From: Bacteroidota bacterium
Lineage (GTDB): Bacteria; Bacteroidota; Rhodothermia; Rhodothermales; UBA10348
Assembly: GCA_024640835.1 (NCBI GenBank)
Contig: JAHEEH010000066.1
Location: 1 to 8,058, forward strand
DNA length: 8,058 nucleotides
Direction: 5' to 3'
Shown here: in pieces, positions 1-6,698 of the stretch
Layout: each line of letters opens with the position of its first letter
How positions within the stretch are numbered: the stretch's first letter is position 1
Translations under genes and position numbers: made by a program
Notes under the pieces: model-generated
Seen by the model: the letters and a program-made list of their open reading frames with translations, nothing else
What the model was told of the DNA's origin: nothing
Databases searched by the model: none

Positions 1-364
1 GAACGACCGGTCGCACTTCTTCGCGGTCACCGCACGCGCCATGCGGCAGATCCTGGTCGACTATGCCCGCATGATCCACGCGCAGAAGCGGGGGGGAGAC
101 GCGCACCGGACCGAGCTGGATTCGGGTCTGCTGTTCGAGGAGGCGCGGCCCCTGGATCTCCTGGACCTCGAGGAGGCCATGAAGAAGCTCGCGGAGCTCA
201 ATCCCCGAATGGCGCAGATCGTGGAGATGCGGTACTACGGCGGAATGGAGATCCAGGAAATTGCGGCCGTGCTCGACGTCTCGTCCCGCACCGTGGACCG
301 CGACTGGTTTAAGGCCAAGTCCTTCCTCTATCTTGTGTTGACCGAGGGCACGGACGCCGGTTGA
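1..364 (+). CDS. ECF-family RNA polymerase sigma factor, 3' part (5' end outside window)
   Basis: The gene enters from the left edge; the first complete codon is at base 2 and 120 residues precede the TGA at 362-364. The visible start, NDRSHFFAVTARAMRQILVDY, is typical of the end of region 2 and the linker in the ECF group usually found beside Ser/Thr kinases (Pfam Sigma70_ECF type). Region 4 follows: a helix around LEEAMKKLAELNPRMAQIVE, then a helix-turn-helix with IQEIAAVLDVSSRTVDRDW that should contact the -35 element. It ends soon after this helix, with no C-terminal extension. The ATG at base 41 is internal, since homology continues upstream of it. No anti-sigma gene follows; a kinase gene starts 22 bases later. 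From the family I infer control by that kinase, but the residues that would be phosphorylated cannot be judged because most of region 2 is missing. Confidence 0.93.
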   Translation, partial: NDRSHFFAVTARAMRQILVDYARMIHAQKRGGDAHRTELDSGLLFEEARPLDLLDLEEAMKKLAELNPRMAQIVEMRYYGGMEIQEIAAVLDVSSRTVDRDWFKAKSFLYLVLTEGTDAG

Positions 365-386
365 TCCCCTCTGAAGCCGACGCTGC

Positions 387-2864
387 ATGAAGGACATGAC
401 TCCGGAACGGTGGCAGCGCATCGAGGCGCTGCTGGACGAGGCCCTGGAGCGGGAGCCGTCGACGCGTGACGCGTGGCTGGACGAGGCGTGTGGAGACGAC
501 GTGGAGTTGCGGCGCAGCGTCGGAGCCCTGCTGTCCGCCGGCGAGGAGGCCGGCACGTTCCTGGAGAGCGACGGTCCGCAACCGGTGGCGCAGCTCCGGG
601 ATGCGGTACTCCGTGTGCGCGAGCAGCGGGAAGCCGAAAAGGAATTCGTCGGGCGCCAGGTGGGTCCATACCGCGTGATCCGGCGCCTGGGCAAGGGCGG
701 TATGGGGCAGGTGTTCCTGGCCGTTCGGGACGACCAGTCGTTCATGCGGTACGTGGCGCTGAAGATCATCCGGCGGGGCATGGACACGGACGATATCCTG
801 CACCGCTTCAGGACCGAGCAGCGGATCCTGGGCAGTCTCGCGCACGCGAACATCGCCCGGCTGCTCGACGCCGGCGCGACCGAGGACGGCCTGTCCTACC
901 TCGTGATGGAGTACATCGAGGGGGTTCCGATCACGAAGTACTGCGAGGCCAACGACCTTTCGATTCCGGAACGCCTCAAGCTCTTCCGCACCGTATGCGG
1001 TGCGGTGCACTATGCCCACCAGAACCTGGTGGTGCACCGGGACCTGAAGCCGGGCAACATCCTGGTGTCGGCCGACGGCGTGCCGCGCCTGCTCGACTTC
1101 GGCATCGCCAAGGTGCTCAATCCGAACCTTCCCGGCTACGCGATGCCCATGACGCGCCCGGAGGTCCGCGTGATGACGCCCGAGTACGCGTCTCCCGAGC
1201 AGATGCGCGGCATGTTCGTGACCACGGCCTCCGACGTGTACCAGCTCGGCGTGCTGCTGTACGAGCTTCTCACGGGGTCGCGCCCGTATCGCACGGCGGG
1301 CCTGACGCGGGCGGAGATCGAACAGCTGGTCTGCGAAACGGAGCCGGAGCGCCCCTCTACGGCCGTCGCGACCGCGGCGACGGAAACGCACGAGCGGGGC
1401 GGCCCGGCCCCGACCGTCGCGGCGGAGGCCCGGGGCGGAAGGATCGACCGACTTCGACGCATGCTGGCCGGCGACCTGGACCGGATCGTCCTGATGGCGC
1501 TCCGCAAGGAGCCGTCCCGGCGCTACCAGTCGGCGGACCAGCTTTCGGAGGACGTGCGGCGATACCTTGAAGGACTTCCCGTGCGGGCCCAGTCCGACGC
1601 CTGGGCCTACCGTGCGACGAAGTTCGTGCGCCGGCACCGGGTCGGGGTGGCGTCGACGTCCGTGGCGGCCGTGCTGCTCGTGGTGGTCGCCGTCATGGCG
1701 CTTCGATTCGCCGTTCTCACGAGCGCGCAGTCCGAACGCGTGCAGCAGGCGGCCGCAAGGACCGAGCAGGTGCGCCAGTTCCTGATCAACCTGTTCGAGG
1801 TGGCCGACCCCGAGAATGCCCGCGGCCGACAGGTGACCGCGCGGGAGCTCCTGGAGGAAGGCGCGGCGCGCGTGGAGCGCGAGTTGGCCGGTCAGCCCGA
1901 CGTCCAGGCGGAGATGCTGTCCGTGATCGGGACCGTGTATCGACAACTGGGCCTCTACGACGAGGCAGGGCCCTTCCTGGAGCGATCGCTGGCCATGCGC
2001 CGGTCCCTCTACGGGCCCGGGCATCCCACCGTCGCCGCAAGCCTGTTCGAGCTGGGCGAGCTGCGCGTGTGGCAGGGAAGGCTCGACACGGCCGAGGAGC
2101 TCCACCGGGAGGCTCTCCGGATCCGGAGGGATGAGCTGGGCGAGCGGGACCCGGTGACGGCGACCAGCATCAACGGGCTGGGCGTCGTGATCGCCGAACG
2201 GGGGCGGTTCGACGAGGCGGAACCCCTGTTCCGCGAGGCACTCGCGCTGCGCGAAGAGCTGTTCGGGGAATCGAACGCGGCCGTGGCGGAGACGATCGCC
2301 AACCTGGCCTGGGTCCTGCACGACGAGGAGCGCTATGACGAGGCGGAGACCCAGTACCGCAGGGCGATCGCGATCCAGAGGCGCGTCCTGGGAGAGGATC
2401 ACCCGGACGTGGCCACGACAACCAACAACCTGGCCGCGCTGCTCTTCGACACGGGACAATACGAGGCCGCGGAGCCCCTCTTCCGCGACGTGCTGGAGCT
2501 GCGCACCCGGCTGTACGGTGAGGGCCACCCCCTGGTGACCAACGCGAAGAGCTGGCTGGGTCGGGTGCTGGAGCAGCAGGGCAAGACGGCCGAGGCCGAG
2601 GCGCGCTTTCGCGAGGTGCTGTCCGACCACCGCGAGCAGCTGGGCGACCGTCACATGTACGTGGGCCGGGACCTGCATATTCTCGCGGACCTTCTGGTCG
2701 CGACGGGTCGATACCAGGAGGCGGAGTCGAGCCTGATCGAGGCGTTGTCGATCTATCGCGACAACCTGGACAGCCCCGATCATCGCCTCATCCAGGAGGC
2801 CCGCGCCTCGCTCTCCCGGGTCTATCGGGACTGGGGCCGGCCCGATCGCTCGGCGGCGTACTGA
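387..2864 (+). CDS. Membrane-anchored Ser/Thr protein kinase with C-terminal TPR array
   Basis: A complete 825-residue protein. Residues 1-90 form the acidic helical leader common to these kinases. The Hanks-type kinase domain covers about 94-395: glycine loop GKGGMGQV (102-109), beta-3 lysine K126 in VALK, probable helix-C glutamate E144, catalytic HRDLKPGN (217-224, D219), DFG (237-239), and TPEYASPEQ (264-272) ending the activation loop. All key catalytic residues are present, so it should be an active RD kinase. A basic stretch, RRHR (415-418), precedes one membrane helix at about 419-441, which puts the kinase in the cytoplasm and residues 442-825 outside. Residues 506-799 hold seven TPRs. 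The start is ambiguous: ATG 387 has only a weak GAAG (373-376), and ATG 396 gives the commoner family start MTPERW. It lies just downstream of the sigma factor gene in the same direction, so the two are probably cotranscribed. The signal and phosphorylation targets are unknown. Confidence 0.93.
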   Translation: MKDMTPERWQRIEALLDEALEREPSTRDAWLDEACGDDVELRRSVGALLSAGEEAGTFLESDGPQPVAQLRDAVLRVREQREAEKEFVGRQVGPYRVIRRLGKGGMGQVFLAVRDDQSFMRYVALKIIRRGMDTDDILHRFRTEQRILGSLAHANIARLLDAGATEDGLSYLVMEYIEGVPITKYCEANDLSIPERLKLFRTVCGAVHYAHQNLVVHRDLKPGNILVSADGVPRLLDFGIAKVLNPNLPGYAMPMTRPEVRVMTPEYASPEQMRGMFVTTASDVYQLGVLLYELLTGSRPYRTAGLTRAEIEQLVCETEPERPSTAVATAATETHERGGPAPTVAAEARGGRIDRLRRMLAGDLDRIVLMALRKEPSRRYQSADQLSEDVRRYLEGLPVRAQSDAWAYRATKFVRRHRVGVASTSVAAVLLVVVAVMALRFAVLTSAQSERVQQAAARTEQVRQFLINLFEVADPENARGRQVTARELLEEGAARVERELAGQPDVQAEMLSVIGTVYRQLGLYDEAGPFLERSLAMRRSLYGPGHPTVAASLFELGELRVWQGRLDTAEELHREALRIRRDELGERDPVTATSINGLGVVIAERGRFDEAEPLFREALALREELFGESNAAVAETIANLAWVLHDEERYDEAETQYRRAIAIQRRVLGEDHPDVATTTNNLAALLFDTGQYEAAEPLFRDVLELRTRLYGEGHPLVTNAKSWLGRVLEQQGKTAEAEARFREVLSDHREQLGDRHMYVGRDLHILADLLVATGRYQEAESSLIEALSIYRDNLDSPDHRLIQEARASLSRVYRDWGRPDRSAAY
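1902..2783 (+). repeat. Seven tandem 42-residue (126-base) TPR units inside the kinase gene
   Basis: From kinase residue 506 to 799 the protein repeats every 42 residues. The inter-repeat turn recurs at residues 543 (GPGHP), 585 (GERDP), 627 (GESNA), 669 (GEDHP), 711 (GEGHP), 753 (GDRHM) and 795 (DSPDH), exactly 42 apart each time. Units contain the TPR pattern around 'G-x-Y/F-DEAE-P-L-F-R-E-AL'. The longer 42-residue unit resembles kinesin-light-chain type TPRs rather than the 34-residue classic form. A partial eighth helix pair follows to about residue 819. The DNA copies have diverged, so this is a protein-level repeat. It probably forms a superhelical binding surface for a peptide or partner protein. 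Confidence 0.8.
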
Positions 2865-2875
2865 CCGGCTCGCAC

Positions 2876-2893
2876 CCTGCCGGCAGGCGCCGG
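2876..2893. terminator. Possible weak hairpin between convergent stop codons
   Basis: The 33 bases between the kinase stop (2864) and the clpB stop (2898) contain a perfect 12-base palindrome, CCTGCCGGCAGG (2876-2887), and an alternative 5-bp hairpin, CCGGC/GCCGG, with a 4-base loop (2880-2893). Being palindromic it could act on both strands. There is no T-tract on either side, so it is not a standard intrinsic terminator, and in DNA this G+C-rich a short hairpin may arise by chance. Confidence 0.2.
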
Positions 2894-2897
2894 GGCG

Positions 2898-5525
2898 CTA
2901 CGCACGGACGGCGGCCTGCACGGTCTCGAACTGGAGACCGCTCCCGTCCCCGGACAGCGCGATCCGGATGGTCTCGCCGGGCTGGATCCAGCCGGCGAGA
3001 ATCTCCTCGGCCAGCTTGTTCGTGATCTCCTGCTGCAGCACCCGTTTCAGGGGTCGCGCGCCGAAGACGGGGTCGAAGCCGCGGTCCGCGATCCACCCCC
3101 GCGCCGAGTCCGTGAGCTCGAGCTCGATCCCGGCGCTCCGGCGGGCGAGATCCCGTATGGCGTCGAACTGGATGTCGACGATCGAGGCGATCTCGCCGCG
3201 ACCGAGCGGATGGAACAGCACGGTCTCGTCGATGCGGTTCAGGAACTCGGGACGGAGCCGCTGCCGCAGCAGCCCCATCAGCTCGTCGCGAAGACGCTCC
3301 TCCGCGGCCAGCTCCATGCGCTCGCCGGCCGCATCGATCCGTTCCCGGATGATCTCGGAACCCAGGTTGCTCGTCATGATGACGATCGTGTTCCGGAAGT
3401 CCGCGGTGCGCCCCTTGTTGTCGGTCAGGCGCCCGTCGTCGAGGAGCTGCAGGAGGATGTTGAACACCTCCGGGTGGGCCTTCTCGATCTCGTCGAGCAG
3501 CACGACCGCGTACGGGCGGCGGCGGACCTGCTCGGTGAGCTGGCCGCCCTCCTCGTAGCCGACATAGCCGGGGGGCGCTCCCACGAGCCGGCTCACGGTG
3601 TGGCGCTCCTGGTACTCGCTCATGTCGATACGGACGAGCGCGTTCTCGTCGTTGAACAGGAACGCGGCGAGCGCCTTGGCCAGTTCGGTCTTGCCGACTC
3701 CGGTCGTTCCGAGGAAGATGAACGAGCCGATGGGGCGGCTCCCTTCCTGGAGGCCCGCCCGTCCCCGGCGCACGGCGTTCGAAACGGCGGCAACCGCTTC
3801 GGCCTGTCCGACCACGCGCCGCGACAGCTCCTCTTCCATGCGAAGGAGCTTGGACCGCTCGCTCTCGAGCATGCGGGATACGGGGATGCCCGTCCAGCGC
3901 GAAACGATCTCCGCCACGTCTTCCGCGTCGATCTCCTCCTTGAGCAACGCACCGTTCTTCTGCACGGTCGACAACTTCGCCTTGGTCTCCTCGAGGTGGC
4001 TCTCCAGCTCGGGAATCTTCCCGTACCGGATCTCGGCGACCTCCCCGTAGCGGCCCTCCCGCTCCATGTTCTCGGCGCCGAGGCGAAGCTCCTCGATCTC
4101 CTCCTTGGTCCTCCGAAGATCCTGGATCAGCTCTTTCTCGCTGTCCCAGCGGGTGCGGAGCGCGGTCCTCCGCTCGTCCAGGTTGGCCAGCTGGCCGGCG
4201 ATGGCGGATTCCTTGGCCTCGTCCTGCTCCCGGCGCACGCCCTCCCGCTCGATCTCGAGCTGCCGGATCTGGCGCTCCAGCTGGTCGAGCTCCTCCGGCA
4301 TGGAGTCGATCTCGATGCGGAGCCGGGACGCGGCCTCGTCGATGAGGTCGATCGCCTTGTCGGGAAGAAACCGGTCGGTGATGTACCGCTGGCTCAGCTC
4401 GGCGGCGGACACCAGTGCGCCGTCCGTGATGCGGACCCCGTGATGCAGCTCGTAGCGCTCCTTGATGCCGCGGAGGATCGAGACGGTGTCGTCCGTGGAC
4501 GGCTCCTCGACCGTCACGGTCTGGAAACGGCGCTCCAGCGCCTTGTCCTTCTCCAGGTACTTCCGGTACTCGTCGAGCGTGGTCGCGCCGATGGCCCTGA
4601 GCTCTCCTCTCGCGAGGGCGGGCTTAAGGATGTTGGCCGCGTCCATCGCGCCCTCCGACGCGCCGGCACCGACGAGGGTGTGGATTTCGTCGATGAAGAG
4701 GACGACCTGGCCCTCGGCCTCGGTCACTTCCTTCACGACGGCCTTCAGCCGGTCCTCGAATTCGCCCCGGTATTTCGCTCCCGCGATGAGCGCGCCCATG
4801 TCCAGGGCGAGGATGCGCCGGTCACGGAGGCTCTCGGGAACGTCGCCCTGCACGATCCGGATGGCGAGGCCCTCCGCGATCGCGGTCTTGCCCACTCCGG
4901 GCTCGCCGATGAGCACCGGGTTGTTCTTGGTGCGACGCGAGAGGATCTGGAGCACGCGTCGGATTTCGTCGTCGCGTCCGATCACGGGATCGATCTTCCC
5001 GCGCCGCGCCAGGCTGTTCAGGTCGCGGGTGTAGCGGTTCAGGGCCTGGTAGCGGCTTTCGGCATGCTCGTCGGACGCGCGCTGGGAGCCCCGCACGTCC
5101 CGCAGCACGCCGAGGATCGCCTTGCGGTCCACGCCCTGGTCGCGCAGCGCATCACCGACGGGATCCTTGCAGGACGCGAGCCCGATGAGCACGTGCTCGC
5201 TCGACACGAAGTCGTCCCCGAGCTGCTCGGCTTCGGCCAGTGCCCGGTCGAAGACCTTCTTGGCTTCCTGCCCTACGTACTGTCCGGAAACGCTCGATCC
5301 GGTCACCACGGGCAGCCGGTCCAGGGCCTCGCCGGCCTTCGTGCGGAGTACGTCGGTTGCGGCTCCGAGCTTGTGGAGCAGCGCCTCGACCACGCCCCCC
5401 TCCTCGTCGAGGAAAGCCAGAAGCACGTGTCCCGGCTCCAGGCCCTGGTGATTCCGGGACGCGGCGATGCCGGTGGCCCTCTGGATGGCTTCCTGGGCCT
5501 TGACGGTGAACTTCTGCAGGTTCAT
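2898..5525 (-). CDS. clpB: ATP-dependent protein disaggregase ClpB (Hsp100)
   Basis: An 875-residue ClpB, slightly longer than the E. coli protein (857). It works as a hexamer with DnaK/DnaJ/GrpE to pull polypeptides out of aggregates. Order: Clp N-domain (about 1-145, from [15 protein letters not shown]); NBD1 with Walker A GEPGVGKT (207-214), pore-loop KYRG (251-254), Walker B ending D279-E280 and arginine fingers R332/R333; coiled-coil M-domain (about 410-535), whose length separates ClpB from ClpA/ClpC; NBD2 with Walker A GTTGVGKT (606-613), pore-loop GYVG (653-656), Walker B D678-E679, sensor-1 N720, arginine finger R764 and sensor-2 GARP (822-825). All catalytic residues are present. 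One oddity is Thr607 in NBD2 Walker A, where ClpB normally has Pro. I chose ATG 5525 because MNLQKF is the usual ClpB start; a weak GGAA lies 7 bases upstream. An in-frame extension to 5612 has no family similarity. It is probably transcribed alone, 139 bases downstream of the methyltransferase gene. Confidence 0.98.
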   Translation of the reverse strand: MNLQKFTVKAQEAIQRATGIAASRNHQGLEPGHVLLAFLDEEGGVVEALLHKLGAATDVLRTKAGEALDRLPVVTGSSVSGQYVGQEAKKVFDRALAEAEQLGDDFVSSEHVLIGLASCKDPVGDALRDQGVDRKAILGVLRDVRGSQRASDEHAESRYQALNRYTRDLNSLARRGKIDPVIGRDDEIRRVLQILSRRTKNNPVLIGEPGVGKTAIAEGLAIRIVQGDVPESLRDRRILALDMGALIAGAKYRGEFEDRLKAVVKEVTEAEGQVVLFIDEIHTLVGAGASEGAMDAANILKPALARGELRAIGATTLDEYRKYLEKDKALERRFQTVTVEEPSTDDTVSILRGIKERYELHHGVRITDGALVSAAELSQRYITDRFLPDKAIDLIDEAASRLRIEIDSMPEELDQLERQIRQLEIEREGVRREQDEAKESAIAGQLANLDERRTALRTRWDSEKELIQDLRRTKEEIEELRLGAENMEREGRYGEVAEIRYGKIPELESHLEETKAKLSTVQKNGALLKEEIDAEDVAEIVSRWTGIPVSRMLESERSKLLRMEEELSRRVVGQAEAVAAVSNAVRRGRAGLQEGSRPIGSFIFLGTTGVGKTELAKALAAFLFNDENALVRIDMSEYQERHTVSRLVGAPPGYVGYEEGGQLTEQVRRRPYAVVLLDEIEKAHPEVFNILLQLLDDGRLTDNKGRTADFRNTIVIMTSNLGSEIIRERIDAAGERMELAAEERLRDELMGLLRQRLRPEFLNRIDETVLFHPLGRGEIASIVDIQFDAIRDLARRSAGIELELTDSARGWIADRGFDPVFGARPLKRVLQQEITNKLAEEILAGWIQPGETIRIALSGDGSGLQFETVQAAVRA

Positions 5526-5538
5526 GGGACGGTTCCGG

Positions 5539-5567
5539 CGTGTCGTGGATGCGACGACGCAGACACG
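5539..5567 (-). promoter_or_regulatory. Potential stem-loop next to the clpB start
   Basis: Read on the minus strand, CGTGTC (5567-5562) can pair with GACACG (5544-5539). Directly inside, TGCG pairs with CGCA around a TCGT loop, leaving a 5-base bulge (TCCAC) on the 3' side. The total is about 10 base pairs. It ends 13 bases before the clpB ATG and 2 bases before the only ribosome-binding candidate, GGAA (5536-5533). If transcribed it could affect ribosome access, or as DNA it could be an operator. Sequence alone does not choose between these, and chance is possible. Confidence 0.3.
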
Positions 5568-5587
5568 TTGGCAGTCGTGCCGGCGAC

Positions 5588-5609
5588 GAAGGGCCTCCGG
5601 GGACCCTTC
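5588..5609 (-). promoter_or_regulatory. Inverted repeat / stem-loop upstream of clpB
   Basis: On the minus strand, GAAGGGTC and GGCCCTTC pair as an 8-bp stem (one G-U) around a 6-base loop. It lies 62 bases before the clpB ATG and 55 bases after the methyltransferase stop. The G-U pair becomes a C-A mismatch on the plus strand, so the fold favours RNA made in the direction of both flanking genes. No T-tract follows, so a standard intrinsic terminator is unlikely. It does not match CIRCE, HAIR or a sigma-32 promoter. It could be a clpB operator, a leader element, or a 3' end for the upstream operon. Confidence 0.35.
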
Positions 5610-5664
5610 CAAGTCCGTGCCAAACGACCGGAGCCTGACGGGGTGGCAGGCCGGGACGGTCTGC

Positions 5665-6300
5665 TCAGAAGGGATCGGTTCGCCGAAAGACCGACCAGGC
5701 GAATCGCTGCTCCACGCCCGACGGCGTACGATGCACCTCCCGCCGCTCGTCCACCAGCCGGAAGCCCATTCCGAGCTCGGCCGCGAGGGTCCGGCCGTCG
5801 TACCGGCAGGCCTCCAATCCGCTGCAGACCCTCGGTCCGTCCGGCGCGAACGCCCCGATGATCACCCATCCGCCCGGCTCGACCGCCTCGTACAGGACGG
5901 CCGCATACAGCGCACGGTCCACCTCGTCGGTCAGGAAATGGTAGAGGGCCCGGTCGTGCCACACCGCGTACTGGCGCTCCGGAATCATCGCGGTGACGTC
6001 CTCGCAGATCCAGTGGACGAACTCGGATCTCGCCTCGAGGCGCTCACGCGCGAGAGCCAGGGCACGGGACGACACGTCGAGAACCGTCACGTCCAGGTAG
6101 CCGCGCTCCAGAAGATGGTCCACCAGGAGGGACGCCCCTCCTCCCACGTCGATGATGGCGGCGTCGAGGCCGCAATCCGCCCGATCGATGAGGTCGATGG
6201 ACGTGCCGGGCGTGGGCTGGTGCCAGCTCGCCCGGTCGGGATCTCCGGTCGAGTAGACCCGCTGCCAGTGCGATTGCAGTGCGTCCTGATCTTCGTCCAT
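5665..6300 (-). CDS. Class I SAM-dependent methyltransferase, substrate unknown
   Basis: A 211-residue soluble protein with a Rossmann-type methyltransferase core. Motif I is at 48-57 ([10 protein letters not shown]), the acidic residue ending strand 2 is D75 in VTVLDVS, and motif III-like CEDVT is at 99-103. WHDRALYHF (114-122) and the late motif [10 protein letters not shown] (159-168) are features I associate with an uncharacterised small methyltransferase family. The opening HWQRVYS (11-17) with a nearby SWHQP (25-29) also fits that family. No signal peptide or membrane segment is seen. The ATG at 6300 immediately follows the DUF302 gene's TGA, with GAAGG (6313-6309) 8 bases upstream, so translation is probably coupled. 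The metal-pump operon suggests a small-molecule, metalloid or thiol substrate, but nothing in the protein proves it. Confidence 0.9.
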   Translation of the reverse strand: MDEDQDALQSHWQRVYSTGDPDRASWHQPTPGTSIDLIDRADCGLDAAIIDVGGGASLLVDHLLERGYLDVTVLDVSSRALALARERLEARSEFVHWICEDVTAMIPERQYAVWHDRALYHFLTDEVDRALYAAVLYEAVEPGGWVIIGAFAPDGPRVCSGLEACRYDGRTLAAELGMGFRLVDERREVHRTPSGVEQRFAWSVFRRTDPF

Positions 6301-6690
6301 TCAGACGGCCTTCACCACGCGCCGAAGCTTCTCGCGCACCTCGCCGGCGATGCCGGCCAGGTCGGGGTTCTCTATGGCCGACATCGACGCGACGGGATCG
6401 ACCGCGGCAATCTCGGTTCGACCCCGGCCCACGTCCTGCACGACGACGTTGCAGGGCAGCATGGCCCCGATCTTGTCCTCCGCCAGGAGCGCCTTGTGCG
6501 CGAATGTCGGATTGCAGGCGCCCAGGATGCGATACGGGCGGAAGTCGACGTCGATCTTCTTCTTGAGGGTCGCGCTGACGTCGATGGTGGTCAGGACGCC
6601 GAATCCCTCGCTCCTGAGGGCCTCGGTCACGCGCTCGACGACCGAATCGAGGTCCCCATCCACGGTTCGCGCGAAGTAGTACTCAGCCAT
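6301..6690 (-). CDS. DUF302 domain protein
   Basis: A 129-residue cytoplasmic-looking protein that is almost entirely one DUF302 domain. Family hallmarks are EGFGVLT (28-34), DVSATLKKK (37-45), FRPYRILGACNP (50-61) and EDKIGAMLPCNV (71-82). Its only cysteines, C59 (GACNP) and C80 (LPCN), sit in these hallmarks; they could form a redox or metal pair, though the family's function is unknown. I chose ATG 6690 because MAEYYFAR matches the usual beginning of the family. A GTG at 6702 would add four residues and overlap the upstream stop as GTGA, so it cannot be excluded. The gene lies 8 bases after the DUF2231 gene and abuts the methyltransferase gene, which indicates one transcript. DUF302 genes are, to my knowledge, often found near metal efflux or sulfur-redox genes. 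Confidence 0.92.
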   Translation of the reverse strand: MAEYYFARTVDGDLDSVVERVTEALRSEGFGVLTTIDVSATLKKKIDVDFRPYRILGACNPTFAHKALLAEDKIGAMLPCNVVVQDVGRGRTEIAAVDPVASMSAIENPDLAGIAGEVREKLRRVVKAV

Positions 6691-6698
6691 GATCCGTC

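Noticed and set aside
309..2783. 824-codon open frame on the minus strand opposite the kinase gene
   Set aside because: It mirrors the kinase codons in a G+C-rich gene, is rich in Arg, His, Leu and Val with low-complexity runs, and shows no recognisable domain. The plus-strand reading has full kinase and TPR motifs.
5526..5612. In-frame 29-codon N-terminal extension of clpB
   Set aside because: The extension is Arg-rich and unlike any Clp N-domain, whereas [10 protein letters not shown] at 5525 is the standard start. It would also run through both potential leader stem-loops.
5605..5625. Sigma-54-like TTGGCACGGACTTGG on the minus strand before clpB
   Set aside because: The -12 part lacks the required GC and the GG-to-GC spacing is one base short; sigma-54 promoters tolerate little variation in spacing.
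3210..5861. 883-codon open frame on the plus strand opposite clpB
   Set aside because: A shadow frame produced by third-position G/C bias. ClpB on the other strand is complete with every catalytic motif, and the shadow frame has no domain.
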